This document shows, piece by piece, positions 24,162 through 31,822 of a DNA stretch of 64,000 nucleotides (within the stretch, counting starts at the first letter, position 1; each line of letters starts with the position of its first letter). Below the pieces are notes generated by a model. That model was given only the letters and a program-made list of their open reading frames with translations. It searched no databases and had not been told where the DNA came from. Made by a program: the position numbers and the translations under genes. This stretch comes from Halosegnis longus (GTDB lineage: Archaea > Halobacteriota > Halobacteria > Halobacteriales > Haloarculaceae), in NCBI RefSeq assembly GCF_009663395.1, contig NZ_QKNW01000001.1:1922001-1986000 (forward strand). The letters are read 5' to 3'.

Positions 24162-25016
24162 ATGATAGACGAGACCGTCGCCGAAATCGAGGCGATGCAG
24201 ACCCACTCCTCGTCGGTCGTCGCGGTCAAGGCGGCGAATGCCCTCCGAGAGCTGGCCGACCGCGAGTACCCGACCGTGAGCGAGTATCTGCGCGACCTCG
24301 AGCGCAACTCCAACGCACTCCGGCGGGCGAACCCCTCACACGCCTCTCTCCACACGACCCAGCGGGATATCGTCACGACGGTCGACGAGGCGAATCCCGA
24401 TACGGTCGCCGACGCGGTGGCGGCGACGGAAGACGCCATCGACCGCGTCGTCGACGAGGTGATGACGGCAAAAGAGGGGGCCGCCGCGGCCGCGGCCGAG
24501 CGGTTCGAGGACGGCGACACCATCCTCACCCACGACTACTCCTCGACGCTGCTGGAGGCAATCGAACTCGCAGCCGGCGACGGCGTCCACCTCGACGTGT
24601 ATGTGACCGAGGCGCGCCCGCGGTACATCGGGCGCAAGACCGTCCGGACGCTCGCGGGAATCGATCGCGTGACGCCACACCTGCTGACCGACGCGGCGGC
24701 CGGCCACATCCTCGATTCCTGCGACCGGGTCGTCGTCGGAATGACCTGTATCGTCGACGGGCAACTGTACAATCGGGTCGGAACGCTGCCGATCGCGGCG
24801 ACGGCAGCCGAACTCGACGTGCCGATGACGGTCGTCGGCGCGTCGACGAAGATTATCGACGAAGGCGGGTTCGCGTTCCAAAACGAGCACCGCTCGGCGA
24901 CGGAGGTGATCCGCGAGCCGACGGAGGGGTTCGAGGTGGTGAATCCGGCCTACGACACGACGCCGCTGCATCTGGTCGACACCGTCGTCACCGACGAGGG
25001 CGTCGAACGGCCCTGA
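24162..25016 (+). CDS. eIF2B/R15P-isomerase-like protein lacking catalytic residues
   Basis: 284 aa. Helical N-terminal domain (1-105) and Rossmann-type C-terminal domain of the eIF2B-alpha / ribose-1,5-bisphosphate isomerase / MtnA superfamily. The isomerases use a Cys in THCN and an Asp in GAD. Here the first motif reads ILTHDYSSTLLEAI (Cys replaced by Asp) and the second VVVGMTCIVDGQLYNRVGTLPIA (Asp replaced by Thr). The HDYS form is closer to the non-catalytic eIF2B-alpha THGYS. A regulatory or ligand-binding role is therefore more likely than isomerisation, but a different activity is not excluded. Confidence 0.85.
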   Translation: MIDETVAEIEAMQTHSSSVVAVKAANALRELADREYPTVSEYLRDLERNSNALRRANPSHASLHTTQRDIVTTVDEANPDTVADAVAATEDAIDRVVDEVMTAKEGAAAAAAERFEDGDTILTHDYSSTLLEAIELAAGDGVHLDVYVTEARPRYIGRKTVRTLAGIDRVTPHLLTDAAAGHILDSCDRVVVGMTCIVDGQLYNRVGTLPIAATAAELDVPMTVVGASTKIIDEGGFAFQNEHRSATEVIREPTEGFEVVNPAYDTTPLHLVDTVVTDEGVERP

Positions 25017-25202
25017 CTACTCGAAGACGGGCTGTGAGACGACCGTCGTCTCGCAGTCGGGACAGACGATCCAGTAGCCGCCGTCGTCTTCTCTGAGCAG
25101 CCAGTCGCCGCCGAGCTTGCTCGTGTGGCCACACTCCTGGCAGAACAGCGCCAGCTTCGGCGCGTCTCCGGTGGAGGTGGTGGAGGGCTTTCTGTCGTGC
25201 AC
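25017..25202 (-). CDS. 61-aa zinc-ribbon protein
   Basis: GTG start at 25202. LFCQECGHTSKLGGDW and YWIVCPDCETTVVSQ give two C-x2-C knuckles about 28 residues apart, a classic zinc ribbon. TATACTT on the minus strand (about 25223-25230) is 25 nt before the GTG and supports this start and a leaderless message. It abuts the eIF2B-like gene tail to tail. Function unknown; zinc ribbons of this size are common in haloarchaea. Confidence 0.78.
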   Translation of the reverse strand: MHDRKPSTTSTGDAPKLALFCQECGHTSKLGGDWLLREDDGGYWIVCPDCETTVVSQPVFE

Positions 25203-25301
25203 ACTTCCCGTACGGGCTGGAGAAGTATAGGGCTGCTCGCAGCCGTGTGAACATACCCCACTGAGGGCAACGCTTTTTCGCGCCGCGGGCCAGCGGCGAG
25301 T

Positions 25302-26315
25302 ATGCAACCGGGGACGCCGACGGCCACGCCGGAGGGACTGCGACCGCCGACGTGGCTACCGACTGAAATCCCCGGGTGGCTGTTCCAGCTTGCGACCGCC
25401 GTCACCATCGTCGTCGTCGGCTACTACGCCTCGAAGCTGGCGCGGCGGCTGCTCGGCCGCCGCATCGCTCGCCGGTTCAAGCGGCAAAGCATCAGCCAGA
25501 CCGTCCTCCGCGCGACGCAGATGAGTATCTTCGTCGTCGCCATCTTCACCGCGCTCGCCGTCTTCGGAATCCGAATCAGCGACCTCGCAATCTCGCTGTC
25601 CGTGTTCTCTGCGGTTATCGGTATCGTGCTCGCGCCGCTCATCGGGAGCATCATCAGCGGCTTCTTCATCCTCTCCGAACAGCCCTACGAGATCGGCGAC
25701 ATGATACAGCTCGCGGACCGCGACACCTACGGCTTCGTCGAGGAGATTACGCTCCGGTACACCAAGCTGTTCACGCTCGACAACACGTTCCTCGTTTTGC
25801 CCAACGGGGCGATGCGCGACCGCGACGTGGTGAACTTCTCGGCGGAGGATTCCCGGACGCGGCTCGCGCTCGACGTGCTCGTCACCTACGAGTCCGACAT
25901 CCCGGCGGCGCGCGACCGCATCGAGCGGGCCGCCAGACAGGTGGACACCGTCATCAACGGCGGGCCGGACATCCGCATCGGCGGGGCGCGCTACCCGGCC
26001 TCGCCGACCTGTTACATCGAGACCTACGGCGACCACGGCGTGAACCTCCGGCTCCGCTACTGGGTGACGGAGCCGTACAAGCTGCTCGCCACGCGCTCGA
26101 AGGTGCAGACGAACATCCGCGAGCTATTCGCCGACGCCGACGTGGAGATGGCCTACCCGCACTCGCATCTCGTCTTCGACGACACGAGCGGCGAAGTCGC
26201 GGTCGGGATGCGCGAGCGCGCCCCCGAGGAGTACGAGCGACCCGGCGGCGACTCGTCTCCTGACCGCACCGACGAGTCGGGACCGACGGACGACGGCGGC
26301 CCGAGCGACCCCTGA
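25302..26315 (+). CDS. MscS-family mechanosensitive channel
   Basis: 337 aa. Three membrane helices (about residues 26-45, 70-90, 98-124). The third is the pore helix, in the LSVFSAVIGIVLAPLIGSIISGFFILSEQPYEIGDMI region, followed by the MscS beta domain (VEEITLRYTKLFTLDNTFLVLPNG, about 147-170) and the cytoplasmic alpha/beta domain. The last 35 residues are acidic, Pro/Ser/Gly-rich and probably disordered. Releases solutes upon osmotic down-shock. Starts 99 nt from the divergent zinc-ribbon gene. Confidence 0.92.
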   Translation: MQPGTPTATPEGLRPPTWLPTEIPGWLFQLATAVTIVVVGYYASKLARRLLGRRIARRFKRQSISQTVLRATQMSIFVVAIFTALAVFGIRISDLAISLSVFSAVIGIVLAPLIGSIISGFFILSEQPYEIGDMIQLADRDTYGFVEEITLRYTKLFTLDNTFLVLPNGAMRDRDVVNFSAEDSRTRLALDVLVTYESDIPAARDRIERAARQVDTVINGGPDIRIGGARYPASPTCYIETYGDHGVNLRLRYWVTEPYKLLATRSKVQTNIRELFADADVEMAYPHSHLVFDDTSGEVAVGMRERAPEEYERPGGDSSPDRTDESGPTDDGGPSDP

Positions 26316-26714
26316 CTACCCGGCGGTGACGACCTGTGCGTCCAGCTTCTCGCGGAGGAACGACTCCACGTCGGGGTCGTCCACGAGCGAGCGGACCATC
26401 CGTCGCCACCGGCTCGCCTGCTTGCGCCCGATGACGACGTAGTCGGCGTCCTCGCCCACGATTTCATCCAGAATCGTCTCCTCGACGAGGAAACCAGACC
26501 GGACGACGTAGCGGGCGTTGTCGAGGCTGCCGAACGACTGCTCGACAGCACGCCGAAGCTCTCTGCGGGTGACGCGGCCGTCGTTCTGGTAGAGATTCAC
26601 GTGCAGAACCGTCAGCTCGGCGTCGTGGTCGCGGGCGAGGTCGATTGCTGTTTCGAGCGTCCGTCTGGAGTGGGCAGACAGCGGATACCGGACCGGAACG
26701 ACGACACGAGTCAT
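26316..26714 (-). CDS. universal stress protein (UspA family)
   Basis: 132 aa alpha/beta fold. MTRVVVPVRYPLSAHSRRTLETAIDLARDHDAELTVLHV at the N-terminus and YVVIGRKQASRWRRM at the C-terminus. The ATP-binding G-x2-G-x9-G-S/T is only partly kept (IGRKQAS), so it may be a non-ATP-binding Usp. The stop abuts the convergent mscS stop without a gap. Confidence 0.82.
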   Translation of the reverse strand: MTRVVVPVRYPLSAHSRRTLETAIDLARDHDAELTVLHVNLYQNDGRVTRRELRRAVEQSFGSLDNARYVVRSGFLVEETILDEIVGEDADYVVIGRKQASRWRRMVRSLVDDPDVESFLREKLDAQVVTAG

Positions 26715-26752
26715 ACGACAGCCACGAATTCGACCGCCCTGTGTCTTTCTGT

Positions 26753-28102
26753 TCAGACGTGACGGACGCGTCCCTCGACCGTCGGGTCGAGCCCCTCGCT
26801 GCGGGCGTAGTCGGCGAGCACTTCGTACTGTGTGCGGGTGGTTTCGACCCGGTGGTCCATCCCGACGGCGGGGAACTCGTCGTCCGAGTGGAGCAGGTAG
26901 TCGGCCAGCGCGACCCGATAGGTGCGGTCGGGGTCGAGCGGCTCGCCGTTGACGGTCGCACTCGTGAGCGTGTCGCTCGCGCGGTCGTACTCGATGGTGG
27001 CCCCCGAGAGGTGGGCGTGCCACCAGTCCGGCTCGCCGAAGCCGAGCCGCGACCCCTCGCCCTGTCTGAACACCTCGCGAAGCTCCGCGCCCGTCAGCTC
27101 GGCGACGGCGAGCGGCTCGTCGAACGGGATGAGCGAGATGAGGTCGCCGACCGTCACCTCACCCGAGAGCGCCGGTCCCGACCGGATGCCGCCGGAGTTT
27201 TGCAGGCCAACGTCGGCGTCCGTCTCCCACCGGTAGGCGTCCGCGACGAAGTTCCCGACGCGGGACTCCCCGTGGAAACAGGCGACCTCGGTGCGCTCGA
27301 TTGGCTCCTCGACGGTCGCGACCACCTCGTCGACGCCGGCCTCGTCGAGTCGCGTCTCGACCGCCTCGGCGATGGTCTCGTCGCGCGGACCGTCGGCGAC
27401 GACGTGACGGGTCACCGCCTTCTCCGGGAGCGTCACCTCGAACAGCACCTGTCCGTTGACCCCCGGGCGCGTCAGGAGCGTGTCGTCCAGTCGTTCGACC
27501 AGTTCGGCGTGGTTGTGGCCGCCGAGCACGACGTCTACGTCGACTTCGGCAGCGAGCGTCTCGTCGCCGCGACCGAGATGGGAGAGACAGACCACGTAGT
27601 CGACCCCTTTCGCTCGGAGGTCGGCGACGGCTTCCTCGGCGGCGGCAATCGGGTCGGTGAAGACCACGTCCTCGGTGGCGGGATTGATGCTCGCGGTCTT
27701 GGGCGTGACGAGGCCGAAGACGCCGACGCGCTTCCCGTCCCGCTCGAAGATCTGCCACGGGCGCACGCCCGACTCGTGGCCGAACTGCTCGCCGTCGCGC
27801 TTGACGTTGGCACAGAGCCACGGCTGGGGGGCGCGCTCGATGATGTCGAGCGCGCGGTCGGGGCCGTAGTCGAAGTCGTGGTTGCCGAAGGTGTCGGCGT
27901 CCGGGTCGACGGCGTGGAAGAAATCGAGCGCCTGCTCGCCTTTCGTCACGAGCGGGAGAACTCCGGGAGACGTGTTGTCGCCGGTGCCGAACACGAGCGT
28001 GTCGGCGTCGCGGCGGGCGTCGATGGTGCCCGCGAGCCGCGCGAGTCGGGCGGGGTCGTCGTAGGCGTTCTCGATGTCGGAGTAGTGGAGAAGCCGAAGC
28101 AT
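26753..28102 (-). CDS. 5'-nucleotidase/2',3'-cyclic phosphodiesterase family protein, cytosolic
   Basis: 449 aa, two-domain UshA architecture: a calcineurin-like phosphoesterase domain (residues 1-230; GTGDNTSPG, GNHDFDYG, CLSHLGRG, GGHNHAEL) and a C-terminal nucleotidase domain (about 260-449; GNFVADAYRW, NSGGIRSG, and the LIPFDEPLAVAELTG region). The first metal motif, normally D-x-H, reads D-I-E (HYSDIENAYD), so one metal ligand is changed. There is no signal peptide or Tat motif, unlike secreted UshA, so it should act in the cytoplasm on nucleotides or cyclic phosphates. Confidence 0.88.
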   Translation of the reverse strand: MLRLLHYSDIENAYDDPARLARLAGTIDARRDADTLVFGTGDNTSPGVLPLVTKGEQALDFFHAVDPDADTFGNHDFDYGPDRALDIIERAPQPWLCANVKRDGEQFGHESGVRPWQIFERDGKRVGVFGLVTPKTASINPATEDVVFTDPIAAAEEAVADLRAKGVDYVVCLSHLGRGDETLAAEVDVDVVLGGHNHAELVERLDDTLLTRPGVNGQVLFEVTLPEKAVTRHVVADGPRDETIAEAVETRLDEAGVDEVVATVEEPIERTEVACFHGESRVGNFVADAYRWETDADVGLQNSGGIRSGPALSGEVTVGDLISLIPFDEPLAVAELTGAELREVFRQGEGSRLGFGEPDWWHAHLSGATIEYDRASDTLTSATVNGEPLDPDRTYRVALADYLLHSDDEFPAVGMDHRVETTRTQYEVLADYARSEGLDPTVEGRVRHV

Positions 28103-28203
28103 ACCACGTCTCCGCTACTCGCGTGAAAAACGGTGTCGTTTGAAGCGCTCTCTGGGTCCTGCCAGACCGTACTGTTTTCGCCCCGGAAGCCGTTCGGGTC
28201 GGT

Positions 28204-28455
28204 ATGAGCAACACCACGCTAGAGGAACGCGACCACGAGGGCGAGACGCTGTACGTCTCTCGTCGCGAGGCAGAGAAGGGGGCCGACGCGCCGTTCTTCG
28301 TCGTCTACGTCGACGAGGCGCGCGAGCGGCCGTGGGGGTATCTGTGTGGCAACTGCGACAGCCTCTCGACGGCGATGGACTCGATGGGTCGCGTGAAATG
28401 CAACGACTGTGGCAACTTCAAGCGCCCCGACGAGTGGGACGCGGCCCACGAGTAG
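28204..28455 (+). CDS. 83-aa zinc-knuckle protein (probably DUF5816)
   Basis: It has a beta-rich first half (GETLYVSRREAEKGADAPFFVVYVDE) and a zinc ribbon GYLCGNCDSLSTAMDSMGRVKCNDCGN (Cys at about 48, 51, 66 and 69). It ends in an acidic tail. Haloarchaea-specific, function unknown. It is divergent from the nucleotidase gene, and 49 nt separate it from the next gene on the same strand. Confidence 0.75.
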   Translation: MSNTTLEERDHEGETLYVSRREAEKGADAPFFVVYVDEARERPWGYLCGNCDSLSTAMDSMGRVKCNDCGNFKRPDEWDAAHE

Positions 28456-28504
28456 TGTCAAACCGTGCAAAACGTTAACACACATGACGACGAAGTAGGA
28501 ATGA

Positions 28505-28819
28505 ATGTCCGCAGAGCACGCGGGACTCACAGAGAAGGCCGAATCGATATTCCGAGGGCTGGGCTACGAGATCGAGCGTGGCGTCGACGGACTCCACGCG
28601 ACACGCAAGTGGCGGACCGTCCACGTCACGACCGGTGAGCCGACGAACGACGAGCCAGCGGCGGGGCTCCGCTGCTTTGTCGCCCGGGCCGACCGTGCAG
28701 ACGACCTCTGTGCTGAACTCTGTGAGGGAGAGTATCCGTACGACTGGGCGGTCATCGGCGTCCACGACGACGGCTACGACGTGCTCCACCCGTCCGCGCC
28801 GACGCTCGAAGCGCCGTAA
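28505..28819 (+). CDS. conserved haloarchaeal protein, possibly DUF7116
   Basis: 104 aa, alpha/beta, acidic, no metal motif. The sequence EKAESIFRGLGYEIERGVDGLHATRKWRTVHVT, then the CFVARADRADDLCAELCEGEYPYDWAVIGVHDDGYDVL stretch, looks like a small adaptor or binding domain. A CGTTAACAC element 27-35 nt before the ATG is a plausible TATA box. Function unknown. Confidence 0.68.
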   Translation: MSAEHAGLTEKAESIFRGLGYEIERGVDGLHATRKWRTVHVTTGEPTNDEPAAGLRCFVARADRADDLCAELCEGEYPYDWAVIGVHDDGYDVLHPSAPTLEAP

Positions 28820-28858
28820 CGACAGATAACTTATCTCTCTGCGCGCGCTACGAGGGTC

Positions 28859-29806
28859 GTGTTCATCGGCCACGGCTTCCTGGCGTTCGCGCTCGTCGCA
28901 GCCGTGGCCACGCGGGCCGGACTGTCGCGCGAGCGGACGCTGGCGGTCGGGCTTCTCGGCGGGCTGTTCGGGCTTGCTCCCGACGTAGACATGGCGTACG
29001 CCTTTCTCGGCGTGCTCGAACCGACCGGCGAGAGCGCCGTCGGTAGCTTCTGGGCCGCGAGCACCGAAATCCACCGGGTCGTCACCCACTCGCTCGTCGT
29101 CGGCTCGGTCTTCGGTCCCGCCGCGGGCGCACTCGCGAGCGACCGCCGCCCGCTCCAGCTCCTCGGCGCGGGCGCGCTCGCGGGGAGCGTCGCCGTCGCC
29201 CTCACCGTGTCCGGGGGACTCCCGGCCGTCGTCGTCGGGTTGCTCGCCGTCACGGTCGCCGTGCTCGCTCGCGGTGCACGCCGGTACGACATCGGTCCGG
29301 CCGCGGTCACCGTCGCCGGCGTCGTCGGACTCTGCTCACACCCGTTCGGCGACCTGCTCACCGGGACCCCCCCGGCCTTCCTCTACCCCTTCGACGTGAC
29401 GCTCATCGCGACGCGGCCGAATCTGCTCGGCGACCCGACGCTGAATCTGCTCGCGCCCCTCGCCGCGGAGCTCGCGACCTTCTGGCTCGCGCTCGGCGTC
29501 TATCTGTGGCTCGTGCGCGGCGACCACCCCTTGCGCCACGTGCGCCGGCGGCTCCGGACGCGTGCCGGATTGGCGACGCTGTTTGCCGCGTTCGTCGTCG
29601 TCGCGCCCGACCCGACGCTCCACACCGCCTACCTGTTCGTGTTCTCGCTGCTCGCGCTGTCGCTTGCGGTTGCGACTCCGCTGCCGGCACTCGACGTGCG
29701 GTCGCTGTCGGACCTGCGCGGTGAGCCGTTCACGACCGGCGTCACCGGACTCGCAGCCATCACCCTCGCGACGGCGACGTACACGGTCGCGTATCTCGCG
29801 GTGTAG
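28859..29806 (+). CDS. YdjM/DUF457-type membrane-bound metal-dependent hydrolase
   Basis: 315 aa with about eight membrane helices. Metal-type residues of the family are seen in MFIGHGFLAFAL, GLAPDVDMAYA, THSLVVGSVFG and CSHPFGDLLTGTPPAFLYPF. E. coli YdjM is the prototype; the reaction is not known. GTG start at 28859, with a TATA-like AACTTATC about 28 nt upstream. Followed by two further membrane proteins on the same strand. Confidence 0.82.
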   Translation: MFIGHGFLAFALVAAVATRAGLSRERTLAVGLLGGLFGLAPDVDMAYAFLGVLEPTGESAVGSFWAASTEIHRVVTHSLVVGSVFGPAAGALASDRRPLQLLGAGALAGSVAVALTVSGGLPAVVVGLLAVTVAVLARGARRYDIGPAAVTVAGVVGLCSHPFGDLLTGTPPAFLYPFDVTLIATRPNLLGDPTLNLLAPLAAELATFWLALGVYLWLVRGDHPLRHVRRRLRTRAGLATLFAAFVVVAPDPTLHTAYLFVFSLLALSLAVATPLPALDVRSLSDLRGEPFTTGVTGLAAITLATATYTVAYLAV

Positions 29807-29845
29807 TCCCCGACAACTAAGAGTACCCGACGGGAACAGCGGGCC

Positions 29846-30493
29846 ATGGAAGACTCAGGCGTCGGGCGACTACTGGGGGATGCACGCACCAACGCGTACC
29901 TCGCGTGGGCCGTTATCGTGTTCACTTTTCTCGTCGCCGTCGCAAACGCCGTGGCCGTCGCGCCGCTGTGGGCGGGCTTTGCGCTCGTCGTCGGGCTGCT
30001 CGGACTGGTGGTACCGGTGGTCTACCGCGACCCGACGGCGATGTTGCCGTGGGAGCTGCTGTTGCTCGCGGCGCTCCCACTGCTCGCCCGAGTCATCGCC
30101 TCGCTCGCGGCGTTCCGGTCTGATATCGTCACCTACGTGGCCGTGGCGGCGGTCGCACTGCTCATCGCCGTCGAGCTTCACCTGCTCACGCCCGTCGAGA
30201 TGAGCTACCGGTTCGCGGTCGGCTTCGTGGTCGTCACGACGATGGCGGCGGCGGGCATCTGGGCGCTCGTCCGTTACGGCTCCGACGCGTATCTCGGCAC
30301 CCAACTCCTGCTCCCGCCCGGCGGCCCGAACGCCCCCCGGGAGGCGCTCTCCGAGGTCGAACACAAGCTGATGGTCGAGTTCGTCGCGAGCTTCATCGCG
30401 GGCATCGGGGCCGGCGTGCTCTTCGAGGGGTACTTCCGCCGGCAACACCGCGGCGAGGACATCCTCGAGGAAGTGGAGGTGACGCTACGGTGA
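29846..30493 (+). CDS. conserved haloarchaeal multi-pass membrane protein
   Basis: 215 aa. Six hydrophobic segments (about residues 17-38, 41-60, 68-89, 93-113, 122-143, 178-196), the last preceded by a soluble loop with EALSEVEHKLMVEFVASFIAG. No recognisable catalytic motif. It overlaps the following gene by 4 nt (GTGA at 30490-30493), so the two are probably partners. Confidence 0.7.
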   Translation: MEDSGVGRLLGDARTNAYLAWAVIVFTFLVAVANAVAVAPLWAGFALVVGLLGLVVPVVYRDPTAMLPWELLLLAALPLLARVIASLAAFRSDIVTYVAVAAVALLIAVELHLLTPVEMSYRFAVGFVVVTTMAAAGIWALVRYGSDAYLGTQLLLPPGGPNAPREALSEVEHKLMVEFVASFIAGIGAGVLFEGYFRRQHRGEDILEEVEVTLR

Positions 30494-31155
30494 ACATCCG
30501 TGGTCGGCTCGGCATCTCCGCGCGCCAGCAGCGACGGCTCGTCCGGGTGATGGAGCTGAGTCTGGTGGTGATGCTCGCCATCGGGGTCCGGTACGGCCAG
30601 ACCGGCATCATCGTCAACTGCGGTATCGGGCTGGTCGTCGCCCGGATTCCGGGGCTGCTCAAACGGGATTACGACCTGCCCATGGACGCCGGACTCACCC
30701 TCTGGATTACCTCGGCGGTGTTTCTCCACGCGGTCGGGACCATCGTCGTCCCGGGCGTCGTCGAGCAGAACCTCTACCGGACGACGTGGTGGTGGGACCA
30801 CGTGACCCACGCGCTGTCGGCCAGTGTCGTCGCCGGAGCCGGCTACTCGGTCGCGCGCGCCGTCGACGTACACGACGACGAGGTCCGGCTGCCGAGCCAG
30901 TTCATGTTCGTGTTCATCCTCCTGTTGACCTTCGCTTTCGGGGTCTTCTGGGAGGTCATCGAGTTCACGCTGGGCGTCGCGGCCGAGCGGTTCGGCGCGG
31001 CGGCGGTGCTCACGCAGTACGGGCTCGGCGACACGATTGCGGACCTCGCGTTCGACGCCGTCGGCGCGACCATCGTCGCTATCTGGGGAACCGCGCGACT
31101 CAGTGGCGTCGTCGCGGCGATTGCTGACCGACTCGAAAGCGAGTCCGGCTCCTGA
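30490..31155 (+). CDS. YjdF/DUF2238-like membrane protein
   Basis: 221 aa, GTG start inside the previous gene. Six membrane helices. The family-type blocks are TTWWWDHVTHALSASVVAG (Asp-His-x2-His, about residues 98-116) and FGVFWEVIEFTLG (about 151-163). The aligned Asp/His/Glu residues in the membrane resemble those of the DUF2238/YjdF proteins, whose function is unknown. Coupled to the upstream membrane gene by the 4-nt overlap. Confidence 0.75.
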   Translation: MNIRGRLGISARQQRRLVRVMELSLVVMLAIGVRYGQTGIIVNCGIGLVVARIPGLLKRDYDLPMDAGLTLWITSAVFLHAVGTIVVPGVVEQNLYRTTWWWDHVTHALSASVVAGAGYSVARAVDVHDDEVRLPSQFMFVFILLLTFAFGVFWEVIEFTLGVAAERFGAAAVLTQYGLGDTIADLAFDAVGATIVAIWGTARLSGVVAAIADRLESESGS

Positions 31156-31168
31156 CGGGGGTACTTTC

Positions 31169-31177
31169 TTTTATATT
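31169..31177 (+). promoter_or_regulatory. TATA box of the dodecin gene
   Basis: TTTTATATT, centred 25 nt before ATG 31198, one of the strongest TATA boxes in the window. Confidence 0.65.
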
Positions 31178-31197
31178 GCCGGTGAAACGTCACCCGC

Positions 31198-31395
31198 ATG
31201 GTGTTCAAGAAGGTCACCCTCATCGGCCGGAGCTCCGAGAGCTTCGACCACGCCACGGACGACGCGATCGACCGTGCAGAGGAGACGCTCGAAAACGTCC
31301 AGTGGGTGGAGGTCGAGGAGCTCGGCGTCGAAGTCGGCTCCGTCGAGGGACGGGAGTACCAGGCAGAAGTAACGGTTGCGTTCGAGGTAGAGTAA
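31198..31395 (+). CDS. dodecin, flavin-storage protein
   Basis: 65 aa. Dodecins form hollow dodecamers; the Halobacterium protein binds riboflavin/lumichrome pairs between tryptophans. [47 protein letters not shown] matches the single helix plus sheet, with the flavin-stacking Trp36 (VQWVEV) and the hydrogen-bonding Gln in [11 protein letters not shown] (about 55). A strong own promoter suggests a monocistronic, well-expressed message. Confidence 0.95.
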   Translation: MVFKKVTLIGRSSESFDHATDDAIDRAEETLENVQWVEVEELGVEVGSVEGREYQAEVTVAFEVE

Positions 31396-31419
31396 CGGGC
31401 GACTCTTGGGAAGGAGCGA

Positions 31420-31770
31420 CTACGTCCGAAAGCTCTCCCCGCAGCCACACTCGCTTTCCGCGTTCGGATTCTCGACCGAGAAGCCCTTGCCCTGCAGACC
31501 GCCCTCGAAGTCGAGCGTCGAGCCGCCGATGTACTCCATGCTCGCCGGGTCGATGAACACGCGCAGGCCGTGGCCTTCGACGATGGTGTCGTCTTCCTCC
31601 GGCTCGGTGTCGAAGCGCATTCCGTACGACAGGCCCGCACAGCCGCCCTGTTGGACGAACAGGCGGAGGCCGGCCACGTCCGTGTCCAGTCCCTCGTCCT
31701 CGATGAGGCCGACCGCCTGGCCGGCCGCCGGTTCGGTGATTTCGACGGGTGTGGTCTCGGTGCTGCTCAT
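31420..31770 (-). CDS. A-type iron-sulfur carrier (IscA/ErpA/HesB family)
   Basis: 116 aa. The three conserved cysteines of A-type carriers are present: Cys in QQGGCAGLSYGM (about residue 43) and the C-terminal CGCG pair (ECGCGESF, about 109 and 111). The protein delivers [2Fe-2S] or [4Fe-4S] clusters to apo-enzymes. The N-terminal extension (MSSTETTPVEIT) is acidic. It follows the dodecin gene tail to tail. It is the second Fe-S trafficking gene in the window besides the NifU-type carrier. Confidence 0.93.
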   Translation of the reverse strand: MSSTETTPVEITEPAAGQAVGLIEDEGLDTDVAGLRLFVQQGGCAGLSYGMRFDTEPEEDDTIVEGHGLRVFIDPASMEYIGGSTLDFEGGLQGKGFSVENPNAESECGCGESFRT

Positions 31771-31822
31771 ACTGGCTAACGGATACGCGCGGACAAAACA
31801 GTGACGCCGGCGGAGGGGCGTC

